From Tessaracoccus palaemonis (GTDB lineage Bacteria; Actinomycetota; Actinomycetes; Propionibacteriales; Propionibacteriaceae): a stretch of 64,000 nucleotides of DNA. The translations under genes were made by a program, and so were the position numbers. Within the stretch, counting starts at the first letter, position 1. Each line of letters begins with the position of its first letter. The notes below the pieces were generated by a model, which was given only the letters and a program-made list of their open reading frames with translations, was not told where the DNA came from and ran no database searches. The stretch lies in NCBI RefSeq assembly GCF_019316905.1, contig NZ_CP079216.1, positions 2,294,001 through 2,358,000 of the forward strand, given 5' to 3'. Shown here one piece after another: positions 23,538 through 32,048 of the stretch.

Positions 23538-25312
23538 CGCTTCTCCTCCCCCAACGCGATCGAGTAGTCGGCACTTAGCAGCTCCCGGTACTCCGGCACG
23601 TCCCTGAGCAGGTCGGCGTGAGTGCCGACGTGGGCGATGCGGCCGCCGACGAGCATGGCGACGCGGTCCGCCAGCAGCACCGTCGACGCTCGGTGGGCGA
23701 CGACCAGCCCCGTGACGCCGACCAGCGTCGACCTGAGCGCCTCCTCCACCTCGACCTCGGTGTGGATGTCGAGGGCGCTGAGGGTGTCGTCGAGCACCAG
23801 GATCCGGGGCGAGACGAGGATGGCACGGGCCAGGGCGAGGCGTTGCCGCTGGCCGCCCGACAGGCTCATCCCCTGCTCCCCCAGCCGGGTCTCCAGCCCC
23901 CAGGGGAGGTCGTGGACGAACTCGGCGTGGGCCACGCGGATCGCGTCGGCGATGTCCTCCTCGCTCGCGTCCGGCCGGCCGAGGGTGAGGTTCTCGCGGG
24001 CTGACATGGAGAACAGGATCGGGTCCTCGAAGGCCGTGCCGATGAGGCTGCGGAGCTGGGCGAGGTCGAGGTCCCGGACGTCGACGCCGTCGATCAGGAC
24101 CTGCCCGGCGGTGACGTCGACCAGGCGCGGGATCAGGGAGACGAGCGTCGACTTGCCGGACCCGGTGCCGCCTACCAGGGCCACGGTCTCCCCCGGCTCG
24201 ATCACCAGGTTGAGCTCGTCCAGCGTGGGCTCGTCGGCGTCCGGGAACGTGTAGCTGACGCCGCGCAGCTCGAGCCTGCCGCGTGGCTCCGGGATCGTCT
24301 CCTGGCCGGAGACGATCGTCAGCGGCGCGTCGAACACCTCGACGATGCGGTCGGCCGCGGTGGCCGCCTCGCGTGCGAAGGACAGCAGGAACCCGAGGCT
24401 CGCGATCGGCCAGGACAGCGACAGGAGCAGGGTCACGAAGGTGACGGCGGCGCCGAGGCTCAGGACGCCGCCGGCCACGCCGAAGCTCACGCCGATCAGG
24501 ACGACGAGCAGGAGAACGGACGGGAACACCTCCATCAGCGTCCACGACACCGCCGCGAGGTCCATGCGCGCGACCCCGGCGTCGCGCAGGGCCAGGGCCC
24601 GCCGGTCGAAGGAGCGGCCGGCGTACCGGGCGCGGCCGAAGGAGCGGATGACCCTGACGCCGTGCAGCGACTCCTCAGCGGACGAGGCTACGTCGCCCGT
24701 CAGATCCTGCAGCCGGCGCGACACGACGCCGAAGCGCGACATCAGCTGGTATGCGGCGACCACGACGGGGACGACGAGGACCAGGACGGCCAGCCCGACG
24801 TGCCACAGCGTGGCGAGCATGATGCCGACGACCACGACGATCTGGACGCTGCTCATCAGCAGAACCACCAGGCCGAAGGACAGGAAGCGTCGGATGACGC
24901 CGAGGTCGCTCATGGACCTGGACAGCAGCTGGCCGGACTCCCATGCCTTGTGGAATCCGAGTGGCAGGCGCTGCAGGCGGTCGAACAGGTCGACGCGGAT
25001 GTCCGCCTCGAGGTGCGACGTGGCCCGGACCATCACCCAGCGGCGCAGGAACGAGCAGAACGCCTCGGCGGCCCCGAGCCCCAGCAGCGCCAGCGCGAAC
25101 CAGAGGAGCCCGGGGAGGTCGCCGCGGCTCATCGGGCCGTCGACCGCCGCGCCGAGCAGCAGCGGGATGCCGATGGTCGCGAGCACCTGGACGGGCGCGA
25201 GCACGAAGGAGACCGCGAACTGCCACCCGTAGGGGCGCGTGTAGGGCAGCAGCCGCCAGAACGCCGGCGGCCCGGGCGTCGAGACGCGGGACGTCGGTTC
25301 GGGGCGGGGCAT
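23534..25312 (-). CDS. ABC exporter half-transporter with degenerate Walker B
   Basis: 592 residues; membrane domain about residues 20-310, then ATPase domain. Walker A is GGTGSGKST (near 379) and the signature is LSGGQRQR. Walker B reads LVLDDTLSALD, with aspartate in place of the catalytic glutamate; the H-loop VVAHRAST keeps its histidine. This is the pattern of the degenerate-site subunit in heterodimeric exporters such as TM287/288. No Shine-Dalgarno sequence is evident; TAGGGT lies six bases before the ATG, so the mRNA may be leaderless. Confidence 0.92.
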   Translation of the reverse strand: MPRPEPTSRVSTPGPPAFWRLLPYTRPYGWQFAVSFVLAPVQVLATIGIPLLLGAAVDGPMSRGDLPGLLWFALALLGLGAAEAFCSFLRRWVMVRATSHLEADIRVDLFDRLQRLPLGFHKAWESGQLLSRSMSDLGVIRRFLSFGLVVLLMSSVQIVVVVGIMLATLWHVGLAVLVLVVPVVVAAYQLMSRFGVVSRRLQDLTGDVASSAEESLHGVRVIRSFGRARYAGRSFDRRALALRDAGVARMDLAAVSWTLMEVFPSVLLLVVLIGVSFGVAGGVLSLGAAVTFVTLLLSLSWPIASLGFLLSFAREAATAADRIVEVFDAPLTIVSGQETIPEPRGRLELRGVSYTFPDADEPTLDELNLVIEPGETVALVGGTGSGKSTLVSLIPRLVDVTAGQVLIDGVDVRDLDLAQLRSLIGTAFEDPILFSMSARENLTLGRPDASEEDIADAIRVAHAEFVHDLPWGLETRLGEQGMSLSGGQRQRLALARAILVSPRILVLDDTLSALDIHTEVEVEEALRSTLVGVTGLVVAHRASTVLLADRVAMLVGGRIAHVGTHADLLRDVPEYRELLSADYSIALGEEKR

Positions 25313-25318
25313 CCTGCC

Positions 25319-25330
25319 ACCCTATAGGCT
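25319..25330. promoter_or_regulatory. Overlapping divergent -10 elements
   Basis: Only 24 bp separate the start codons of the exporter (minus) and amidohydrolase (plus). The perfect palindrome CCTATAGG (25321-25328) lies between them. It gives TAGGGT (minus, 25319-25324) and TAGGCT (plus, 25325-25330), each six bases before its own ATG. Both transcripts would be leaderless. No clear -35 boxes were found. Confidence 0.45.
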
Positions 25331-25336
25331 CCGGGC

Positions 25337-26515
25337 ATGAGCGAGTCGCTGCTGAAGGACCTGGTCGCCGGCATCGAGAAGGCGCTTCCGGAGGCCGCCG
25401 AGCTGCGGCGCGCCATCCACGCCGACCCGCAGCTCAGCGGCGAGGAGGAGCCGACCCGCGACCTGTTCATGGCCGCGACGCCGTGGCTCGACTGGTCCTC
25501 CGTCGCGCACACCGGCGCGTGGGCCAGGACCGGCCCGGCCGGCTCCGCCGTCGGGCTCAGGGCCGAGATGGACGCCCTGCCTGTGCTCGAGGCCACCACC
25601 GTCGAGTGGCGCTCGCAGCGGCACGGGATCATGCACGCCTGCGGCCACGACATCCACATGGCCGGCCTGTGGGCCCTCCTGACGGCGGCCCGCGACCTTG
25701 AGCTGCCGCACGCCATGCTGCCCGTCCTGCAGCCCCGCGAGGAGGCGACCACGCCCGGCGCGACCGACGTCGTGGCGTCGGGCCTGCTGGGCGAGCAGGA
25801 GGTGGAGGCCATGCTCGGCGTCCACGTCCAGCCGCAGGTGACCCCAGGCGTGGTGTCGACGGGGGCCGGGGCAGTCAACGCGGCCTTCGACGCGTTCGAG
25901 ATCGTCGTGCGCGGCCAGTCGGGGCACGGCGCCTACCCGCACCTGGCCGTCGACCCCATCACCACGCTGGCCGCGATCATCGACGCCCTGTCGTCGCTGC
26001 CGTCGCGGATCATCAACCCGATCCACCCCTGCGTCGTGTCCTTCGGGGAGATCTCCGCGGGGACCGCGCCGAACGTCATCCCCGGAGAGGCGAGGGCGAG
26101 GGGGTCCATCCGCAGCTTCCACGACGCCGACCGACTGCAGCTGCAGCAGGCGATCGTGCTGGCCGCCGAGTCGATCGCGGCCAGCCGCGGGGCCGTGGCC
26201 ACCGCCCGGATCATGGACGGCGGCCCCGCGCTGGTCAACGACCCGTCGCTCGTACACCGGGTCGATCCGCAGCTGGTGCGGGCCGGCATCACGGTGGCCG
26301 AGACGCCCTTCCGCTCCTGCGGCTCGGACGACTTCGCCGAGTACGGGCCCGAGACGGCGTCGCTGATGTGCTTCGTCGGCACCGGTCGCATCTCCGGCGC
26401 GGGCCTGCATCAGGGCGCCTACCTGCCCGGGCGCGAGACGCTGCGCCTCGCGGCCCGGACCTACGCGGCGGGCTTCGTCGGGGCCTGTGCGCTCATCGAC
26501 GCACAGGACTCCTGA
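25337..26515 (+). CDS. M20-family amidohydrolase (metallopeptidase)
   Basis: Zinc-dependent hydrolase of the M20D group (hippurate/IAA-amino acid/N-acyl amino acid hydrolases), 392 residues, cytosolic. Metal-binding motifs: RAEMDALP, HACGHDIHMAG, the double Glu in QPREEATTPGA, GVHVQP, and a late His in GLHQGAYLP. The dimerisation insert lies in the middle (GQSGHGAYPHLAVDP). The exact substrate is not predictable. Divergent from the exporter with a 24-bp shared promoter gap. Confidence 0.88.
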   Translation: MSESLLKDLVAGIEKALPEAAELRRAIHADPQLSGEEEPTRDLFMAATPWLDWSSVAHTGAWARTGPAGSAVGLRAEMDALPVLEATTVEWRSQRHGIMHACGHDIHMAGLWALLTAARDLELPHAMLPVLQPREEATTPGATDVVASGLLGEQEVEAMLGVHVQPQVTPGVVSTGAGAVNAAFDAFEIVVRGQSGHGAYPHLAVDPITTLAAIIDALSSLPSRIINPIHPCVVSFGEISAGTAPNVIPGEARARGSIRSFHDADRLQLQQAIVLAAESIAASRGAVATARIMDGGPALVNDPSLVHRVDPQLVRAGITVAETPFRSCGSDDFAEYGPETASLMCFVGTGRISGAGLHQGAYLPGRETLRLAARTYAAGFVGACALIDAQDS

Positions 26516-26528
26516 CGTCCCCCGGGGC

Positions 26529-28460
26529 TCAGCCGAGCAGCTTCTTCCACATGGTCACACCGACGGTGCCGCTGGCCGAGAGCTTCTTCGCGCTCTGGTA
26601 CTTCTTCACGGCGGTGATGGTGGCAGTGTCGAACTTCCCCGTCGCGGAGATGCTGTACCCGGCGTAGCGCAGCTCGTACTGCAGGGCCTTGACCGCCCCG
26701 GAGTTGGTGCTGCCCTTCTTGAGGGTGGGCGCGAGCTTGCTCCAGGTGTTCGTGTCGACGATGCCGGTCTGGCTGAGCTTCTTCTCCTTCTGGTACTTCT
26801 TCACCGCGCTCTGTGTGCCGGTCCCGAAGATCCCGTCGACGGTGAGCTTGGCGCCGGCGCGCGCGTTGAGGAGCCGCTGGAGCGTGCGGACGTCGTTGCC
26901 GCGGTCGCCGCGCTCGAGCTCGGGGAACACGGAGACCGAGGAGTTGGTCGCCAGCAGCGCCGCCCAGGTGCGGGGGCCGGTGCCGCCGGTGGTCGAGATC
27001 TTCTTGACCTTCTGGTAGCTCTTCATGGCGTTGACGGTCGTGGTGTCGAACCTGCCGTTGATCGTCGTCAGGAAGCCGGAGTACCGCAGCTCGTACTGCA
27101 GGATCTTGACCTGGGTACCGGTTGCGCCCTTCTTGAGCGACGGCAGCAGCGCCTTCCAGGTGGCGTTGCTCATCGTCCCGGTCTGCGTGAGTCCCTTGGC
27201 CTTCTGGAACTTCTTCACGCCCGCGACGGTCGTGGTGCCGTAGAGCCCGTCGATGGCGATCTTCGTCCCGGCCCGGGCGTTGAGGAGGCGCTGGAGGGTC
27301 TTCACCGTCGACCCAGTGTCGCCCTCCTTGAGGCTCTTGTAGCTCACCGTCGTGGTGCTCGGGGGCGAGACGGTCGTGCTGGTGGGCGGGGACGTCAGCT
27401 GCGTGGTCGTCTTGAGGAGCTTCGCCCACGTCTTGGTGCCGACGACACCGTCGACGGTCAGACCCTTGGCCTGCTGGTAGGTCTGGACCACGGCCAGGGT
27501 CGCGGCGTCGAACTTCTTGTTGGCCGTCAGCGGGTAGCCCTCGTACCTCAGCTCGTACTGCATGACCTCGACGAGGCGGCCGGTGTTGCCGCTCCTGACC
27601 GTGCCGACGAGCGCCGCCCAGGTCTGGTCTCCGGCCTTGCCGTCGACCGTGAGGTGGTTGATGGCCTGGAACTGCCTGACCGCGTTCTGCGTCGCGGTGC
27701 CGAAGCCCCCGTCGATCGTCAGGCTCGTGCCGGTGCGCAGGTTGATCAGCCGCTGGAGGGTCTTCACCGTCGGGCCGGTGGCCCCGATCGCGGTGGTCGG
27801 GTAGGTCTTGCTGGTCTGGGCGGTCTTCCAGGGGTAGCCGGCCTTACCACCGTTCACGTTGTACTGGTACAGGTTGTACGACGCCATGATGCTGATCACC
27901 TTGGTGGCGTAGTTCGGGTCGGTTGCGTAGCCGCCCTTGCGGACCTCGGTGACGAACTGGTCCGGGTACTTGGTGTACGAGAACGCCGCGGAGTAGCGCG
28001 ACGCGGACGTCAGGAGTCGGCCGTAGTCGAGCATGGAGTTGGTCCAGCTGGAGTACGTGCGGAACTTGGAGACGGTGTAGTACTCCTTGCCGCCCGAGGT
28101 GTACTCGTTGACCTTCATCGGCACGCAGCCGGTCTGGTAGGGCGACGCAGTGGTGCCGCACTTGATGTTGAACAGCGTGTTGACGGTGTACTTCTTGCCG
28201 TCGGCGGTCTTCGTGGCCGGCACGGTCGTGGCCATGGTCGAGCGCCCCCAGCCCGACTCCAGGGCCGCCATCCCGATGGTCACCGAGGCAGGGATACCAG
28301 TGTTCTTCTCGTTCGTCTGGGCCCCCTTGACCAGCTTCGCGATGAAGTCGGTCTGCGTGGAGGCGTCGGCCTCCTCCGGCGCCGAGATGTTCGGCAGGGC
28401 GACGATGGCGCCGGCCACGAGTGTGGTGGCCAGCAGGATCTTCAGCGGGCGAAAGCGCAT
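26529..28460 (-). CDS. Secreted glucosaminidase with six peptidoglycan-binding repeats
   Basis: 643 residues. A signal peptide of about 33 residues (MRFRPLKILLATTLVAGAIV..., cleavage after ADA) is followed by a GH73-type N-acetylglucosaminidase domain (about 38-215, catalytic Glu in AALESGWGRS). Six PG_binding_1-like repeats come next, starting near 227, 295, 383, 448, 521 and 588. They alternate between type A (TLQRLLNARAG, IDGxFGT) and type B (LQYELRYxGY, FDxxT), giving three AB pairs. A Thr/Pro/Ser linker (about 353-373) separates the first pair from the rest. Start ATG 28460 follows GGAGG. Likely a cell-wall remodelling autolysin. Confidence 0.88.
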   Translation of the reverse strand: MRFRPLKILLATTLVAGAIVALPNISAPEEADASTQTDFIAKLVKGAQTNEKNTGIPASVTIGMAALESGWGRSTMATTVPATKTADGKKYTVNTLFNIKCGTTASPYQTGCVPMKVNEYTSGGKEYYTVSKFRTYSSWTNSMLDYGRLLTSASRYSAAFSYTKYPDQFVTEVRKGGYATDPNYATKVISIMASYNLYQYNVNGGKAGYPWKTAQTSKTYPTTAIGATGPTVKTLQRLINLRTGTSLTIDGGFGTATQNAVRQFQAINHLTVDGKAGDQTWAALVGTVRSGNTGRLVEVMQYELRYEGYPLTANKKFDAATLAVVQTYQQAKGLTVDGVVGTKTWAKLLKTTTQLTSPPTSTTVSPPSTTTVSYKSLKEGDTGSTVKTLQRLLNARAGTKIAIDGLYGTTTVAGVKKFQKAKGLTQTGTMSNATWKALLPSLKKGATGTQVKILQYELRYSGFLTTINGRFDTTTVNAMKSYQKVKKISTTGGTGPRTWAALLATNSSVSVFPELERGDRGNDVRTLQRLLNARAGAKLTVDGIFGTGTQSAVKKYQKEKKLSQTGIVDTNTWSKLAPTLKKGSTNSGAVKALQYELRYAGYSISATGKFDTATITAVKKYQSAKKLSASGTVGVTMWKKLLG

Positions 28461-28562
28461 GGGGGTCCTCCGGGATCGACAATGCTCCTCGCGGAGGCTA
28501 ACCAGCGCCCCGAGCCACCTGCCAGTTTCCGGCACCGCCCTCTCAACCGGTACTTGAGGTTG

Positions 28563-29669
28563 TCACAGGGAGGTGCCCACAAGGTTCACCTCGGGGTCGA
28601 GGTTCACCCCGAAGCGCTCCGCCACGCCGTCGCGCACCTCGCGGGCCAGAGCGACGAGATCGGCCGCCGCGGCTCCCCCGCGGTTGGTGAGCGCGAGCAC
28701 GTGCTTGGTCGACAGCCCGGCGGCACCTGATCCGAAGCCCTTGCCGAAGCCCGCGTGCTGGATCAGCCAGGCGGCGCTCGACTTGACCCGGCCGTCGCCC
28801 GCCGGGAAGCGGGGCGCGTCGTCCGGGAGGTTGCCGGCCTCCTCGGGGGTCAGGATCGGGTTGGTGAAGAAGCTGCCAGCGCTCCAGGTGTCGTGGTCGG
28901 CGGCGTCGAGCACCATGCCCTTGCCGCGCCTGAGGCCGAGGACCGCCTCGCGGACGGCCGAGCCCTTGACCCGGGTGCCCACCTCGACGTCGAGCGTCCG
29001 GGCGAGCTCGGCGTAGGCGACGGGCGCGTCGAGGTCGCCGAGCGGGAACTGGTAGCCGACCTCGAGCACGAGGTAGCGGCCGGGGTTCTGCTTGAAGCGC
29101 GACGTCCGGTAGGCGAAGCCGCAGTCGACCAGCGGGAAGGTCCGCTGCGTGCGGTCCTGGCGGTCCCAGGTGCGCACCGAGGTGACGACGTGGGCGACCT
29201 CGGAGCCGTAGGCGCCGACGTTCTGGATCGGGGTCGCGCCGACGCTGCCGGGGATGCCGGACAGGGCCGCGATGCCGCTCCACTCCTGGCGGATGGACTC
29301 GGCTACGAAGTCGTCCCAGTTCTCGCCGGCGGCGACCTTGACGGCGGCACCTCCGCAGTAGGAGACGTCGGCAGCGATGCCGCGCGTGGCGACGACGACG
29401 ACCGTGCCTCGGAAGCCCTCGTCGGCCACGAGCAGGTTCGACCCCCCGCCGACGACCAGCACGGGCTCGCCGCGGAGGTCGCAGTCGCCGACCGCGGCGA
29501 TGAGTTCTGCCTCGGTGCGGGCGACGACCAGCCGGTCGGCGGGTCCCCCGACCCTCAGCGTCGTGTGGTCGGCGAGCAGCAGCGAGTCGCTGACGGGCGC
29601 CTCGGCGCCGGGCAGCGTGACGCTCTCGACTGCGCAGGCCGTGCCGTCGGTGGCGAAGGGCTCAATCAA
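28563..29669 (-). CDS. murB: UDP-N-acetylenolpyruvoylglucosamine reductase
   Basis: FAD enzyme of peptidoglycan precursor synthesis, 368 residues. FAD-binding motifs are TTLRVGGPAD and VVGGGSNLLV. Active-site segments are SGIPGSVGATPIQNVGAYGSEV, GFAYRTSRF (type I YR motif), the serine in GSFFTNPI and the glutamate in DPEVNLVG. The start TTG 29669 has GGAGG six bases upstream and overlaps the end of the MaoC gene by 8 bp, so the three genes form one unit. Confidence 0.95.
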   Translation of the reverse strand: MIEPFATDGTACAVESVTLPGAEAPVSDSLLLADHTTLRVGGPADRLVVARTEAELIAAVGDCDLRGEPVLVVGGGSNLLVADEGFRGTVVVVATRGIAADVSYCGGAAVKVAAGENWDDFVAESIRQEWSGIAALSGIPGSVGATPIQNVGAYGSEVAHVVTSVRTWDRQDRTQRTFPLVDCGFAYRTSRFKQNPGRYLVLEVGYQFPLGDLDAPVAYAELARTLDVEVGTRVKGSAVREAVLGLRRGKGMVLDAADHDTWSAGSFFTNPILTPEEAGNLPDDAPRFPAGDGRVKSSAAWLIQHAGFGKGFGSGAAGLSTKHVLALTNRGGAAAADLVALAREVRDGVAERFGVNLDPEVNLVGTSL

Positions 29670-30069
29670 CGCGCACCTCCGCGCGGGCGGCGCCGAGCAC
29701 TGCCTCGTCGCCGCGGGTGGCCGTGATGGCGACCTTGGCGATGCCGTCGGCGATGTCGGTGACCGAGGCGGTGTAGACGATGTCGGTGCCCTCGTCGGTG
29801 TCGGGCACGACGACGGGGCGCGTGAAGCGGACCTGGTAGCTCTGGACGCGGGCGGGGTCGCCGATCCAGTCGGTGACGATCCTCAGCCCCGCTCCCATCG
29901 TGAACATGCCGTGGGCCAACACCCCCGGCAGGCCGAGGGCGAGCGCGTGGCGCTCGGAGAAGTGGATCTCGTTGAAGTCCGTCGACGCGCCGGAGTAGCG
30001 CACGACCGTCGAGCGGGTGACGTTGACGCGCAGCTCGGGCAGCGCGTCGCCGATGGCGATGTCAGGCAT
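29662..30069 (-). CDS. MaoC-like hotdog dehydratase, HadB type
   Basis: 135-residue hotdog-fold protein with the hydratase-2 motif (DFNEIH, then GVLAHGMFTMG), which supplies the catalytic Asp and His. It overlaps the preceding MaoC gene by 8 bp. In Mycobacterium the syntenic pair is hadA-hadB (3-hydroxyacyl-ACP dehydratase of mycolate synthesis), next to rpmG and secE. No other mycolate gene is seen here, so a role in ordinary fatty-acyl dehydration is more likely. Confidence 0.85.
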   Translation of the reverse strand: MPDIAIGDALPELRVNVTRSTVVRYSGASTDFNEIHFSERHALALGLPGVLAHGMFTMGAGLRIVTDWIGDPARVQSYQVRFTRPVVVPDTDEGTDIVYTASVTDIADGIAKVAITATRGDEAVLGAARAEVRVD

Positions 30070-30487
30070 GGGCGGTCTCCCGGGTGTGCATGAGGGTGGA
30101 GCGGGCCTCGCCGGCCGTTGCGCCGTCGACCACGAGCTCGACGAGGATCGTGACGATGTCGAGCGGGCCGCGGTTGCGGACCTTCTCGATCGTGAGCTTC
30201 GCGACCACGTCGTCACCGGCGGCCAGGGGCCGGTGGAACACGAAGGACTGGTCGGCGTGCACCGTGCGGTTGAGGGCCAGGCCGAGCTCCGGGTCGCCGA
30301 ACAGCGCCTCCCAGGCGTGCGCGGCGATGACCGCGGCGAACGTAGGCGGGGCGATGGGGCTGTCGGCGAAGTAGGCGGGGTTGTCGTCGCCCAGGGCTCG
30401 GGCGAACTCCGCGATCTTGGCGCGGCTGACCTCGTAGACGGGGGCGTCGGGGTAGGTACGGCCCACGTGCTCGGCTGTGATCGGCAT
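30062..30487 (-). CDS. MaoC-like hotdog protein, HadA type (N-terminal MaoC domain)
   Basis: 141-residue hotdog protein, partner of the HadB-like protein; matches the FAS1/HadA-type N-terminal dehydratase domain (VSRAKIAEFARALGDDNPAY, APPTFAAVI, HADQSFVFHRPL). It lacks the catalytic His of the HadB type, consistent with an obligate heterodimer. TAGGCT lies seven bases before the ATG, with TTGGGC 17 bases further upstream, and there is no ribosome binding site, so translation from a leaderless mRNA is predicted. Confidence 0.83.
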   Translation of the reverse strand: MPITAEHVGRTYPDAPVYEVSRAKIAEFARALGDDNPAYFADSPIAPPTFAAVIAAHAWEALFGDPELGLALNRTVHADQSFVFHRPLAAGDDVVAKLTIEKVRNRGPLDIVTILVELVVDGATAGEARSTLMHTRETAHA

Positions 30488-30494
30488 GGGTGCC

Positions 30495-30523
30495 AGCCTA
30501 ATGCGGCCGGCAGGTTCGCCCAA
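30495..30523 (-). promoter_or_regulatory. Promoter of the hadA-like/hadB-like/murB unit
   Basis: TTGGGC (30518-30523), 17-base spacer, TAGGCT (30495-30500), then seven bases to the ATG at 30487. The start point would coincide with the initiation codon. Confidence 0.55.
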
Positions 30524-30544
30524 CGCCGGCCGCCGGGCATGCGA

Positions 30545-30572
30545 AACGGCCGCCCCGACAGGGACGGCCGTT
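30545..30572 (-). terminator. Hairpin terminator after rpmG
   Basis: Minus strand AACGGCCGTCCC and GGGGCGGCCGTT form a stem ending in TTT, 15 bp past the rpmG stop codon. It separates rpmG from the MaoC-murB unit. Confidence 0.75.
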
Positions 30573-30587
30573 CTCGGAAGACTGTGA

Positions 30588-30758
30588 TCAGCGGGTCTCG
30601 CGGTGCACCTGGTGCTGGCGGCAGCGCGGGCAGAACTTGCTGAGCTCGAGACGATCGGGATCGTTGCGGCGGTTCTTCTTGGTGATGTAGTTGCGCTCCT
30701 TGCACTCAGTGCAGGCAAGCGTGATCTTGGGACGAATGTCCCCGCCCTTCTTGGCCAT
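30588..30758 (-). CDS. rpmG: 50S ribosomal protein L33
   Basis: 56 residues, starting [20 protein letters not shown] behind AAGGAATGTGAA. Two CxxC pairs (C16/C19 and C43/C46) are intact, so this is the zinc-binding form, expected to dominate under zinc-replete conditions where a zinc-free paralogue exists. Placed next to tRNA-Met and tRNA-Thr as in other actinobacteria. Confidence 0.96.
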   Translation of the reverse strand: MAKKGGDIRPKITLACTECKERNYITKKNRRNDPDRLELSKFCPRCRQHQVHRETR

Positions 30759-30809
30759 TTCACATTCCTTCGCTATGCGTCGCGCTGAGCGCTCGGTTGA
30801 CACTGACGG

Positions 30810-30882
30810 TGACGAGGGCGGGACTTGAACCCGCGACACAGCGATTATGAGCCGCTTGCTCTACCGACTGAGCTACCCCGTC
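30810..30882 (-). tRNA. tRNA-Met, elongator (anticodon CAT)
   Basis: 73 bases. The acceptor GACGGGG pairs with CCTCGTC, including a G-C pair at position 1-72, which argues against the initiator. The anticodon arm is AGCGG-CTCATAA-TCGCT and the T loop is TTCAAGT. A tRNA-Ile with modified CAT anticodon cannot be fully excluded, but the body resembles actinobacterial tRNA-Met and the location is that of Streptomyces tRNA-Met. Confidence 0.9.
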
Positions 30883-30917
30883 GACGTTCCTTCCCGGCCG
30901 AGGTCGGGCTGGAACAG

Positions 30918-30990
30918 AGCCCCCATGCGGAATCGAACCGCAGACCTTCTCCTTACCATGGAGACGCTCTGCCTACTGAGCTATAGGGGC
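30918..30990 (-). tRNA. tRNA-Thr (anticodon GGT)
   Basis: 73 bases. The acceptor GCCCCTA pairs with TGGGGGC, the anticodon arm is TCTCC-ATGGTAA-GGAGA, and the T arm is TGCGG-TTCGATT-CCGCA. It lies 35 bp upstream of tRNA-Met on the same strand and is probably co-transcribed with it. Confidence 0.95.
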
Positions 30991-31044
30991 CAGCCGACGC
31001 ACAAACTTACACGAGTTTGCGCGGCGGTCCAAATCGGGGTCCTG

Positions 31045-31755
31045 CTACGCCTTCAGGCCGGCGATCGCGGCCTCCCGTGCCGTCTGGAACAGGGTCTCGC
31101 GCTGTTCGGCGCTCAGATCCCCGGACCCGTCCTTGAGGTGGTCGGACACGGTCATCACGGCCAACGCCTCTCCCCCGTTCGCGGCGGCGCAGGCGTACAG
31201 GCCGGCGGCCTCCATCTCGACGCCGAGGGTGCCGAGCCTGTCGAGGGCGGGCACGATGTCCATGCGGGAACTGTAGAAGAAGTCGCTGGTGAAGACCGGC
31301 CCGACATGGACGGTCGATCCGCCGGCCCGCGCCTGGTCGACGGCGCCGCGCAGCATGTCGAAGCTCGGGGCCAGCGACAGGGTCACGCCGGGCAGGTCGA
31401 TGGTCGCGACCGCGGAGTTCGTGTGCGCGGCCGACGCGATGATGACGTCGGACACCTTGACCTTCGAGGAGATGCCGCCGCAGGTGCCGACACGGCAGAT
31501 CCGTCGCACGCCGTACTGCGTGAAGAGCTCGGTGGCGTAGATCGACAGCGAGGGAACGCCCATGCCGGAAGCCATGGCGGTCATGGGTACGCCGTCGACG
31601 GTGCCGGTCCAGGCGCCGATGCCCCGGACGTCGGAGACGAGGCGGGCGTCGTCCATGCGCGTCCTCGCGATGCGCTCGGCACGCTTCGGGTCGCCGGGCA
31701 TGATGACGAGCGGTGCGATGTCGCCGGGCTCGCAGGAGATGTGCGGGGTGGCCAT
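31045..31755 (-). CDS. deoD: Purine-nucleoside phosphorylase, DeoD type
   Basis: Phosphorolysis of purine nucleosides in the salvage pathway, 236 residues, the length of the hexameric bacterial enzyme. Conserved segments: MPGDPKRAERIA (phosphate site), ASGMGVPSLSIYATEL, RVGTCGGI, GVEMEAAGLYA and the catalytic Asp in TVSDH. Start ATG 31755 follows GAGGAAAGGGG. It lies between tRNA-Tyr and tRNA-Thr, all minus strand. Confidence 0.93.
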   Translation of the reverse strand: MATPHISCEPGDIAPLVIMPGDPKRAERIARTRMDDARLVSDVRGIGAWTGTVDGVPMTAMASGMGVPSLSIYATELFTQYGVRRICRVGTCGGISSKVKVSDVIIASAAHTNSAVATIDLPGVTLSLAPSFDMLRGAVDQARAGGSTVHVGPVFTSDFFYSSRMDIVPALDRLGTLGVEMEAAGLYACAAANGGEALAVMTVSDHLKDGSGDLSAEQRETLFQTAREAAIAGLKA

Positions 31756-31786
31756 CGTTGGCCCCTTTCCTCGGACGGAAATGACT

Positions 31787-31817
31787 CAGGCCCCGAATCC
31801 ATCCGATCCGGGGCCTG
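31787..31817 (-). terminator. Hairpin between tRNA-Tyr and deoD
   Basis: CAGGCCCCG and CGGGGCCTG form a perfect 9-bp stem around a 13-base loop, 2 bp from the tRNA 3' end. It is likely the tRNA-Tyr terminator, though without a strong T run it could allow read-through into deoD. Confidence 0.55.
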
Positions 31818-31818
31818 G

Positions 31819-31901
31819 TGGCAGGTGTTGGATTTGAACCAACGTAGGACTACGCCGACGGTTTTACAGACCGCTCCCTTTGGCCACTCGGGCAACCTGC
31901 C
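31819..31901 (-). tRNA. tRNA-Tyr (anticodon GTA)
   Basis: 83 bases with the long variable arm of class II tRNAs. Acceptor GGCAGGT pairs with ACCTGCC, the anticodon arm contains GCGGT-CTGTAAA-ACCGT, and the T loop is TTCAAAT. Confidence 0.94.
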
Positions 31902-32048
31902 AAGCCAGGTTTCCCCGGCGACGCACAACCTTAGCAGGGCTCCCGCAGGGGCCGCAAAGCGGGCGCGTCGACCACCGTCCTCGTCGACGCGGAGGTCGCC
32001 CGCCCCTGGCAGAATGGGCCCCGACGCACGATCCCGGGAGGATGAACC

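Noticed and set aside
30810-30882. Initiator tRNA-fMet or tRNA-Ile2 for the CAT anticodon
   Set aside because: A paired first base argues against the initiator, and body sequence plus synteny favour elongator Met over Ile2.
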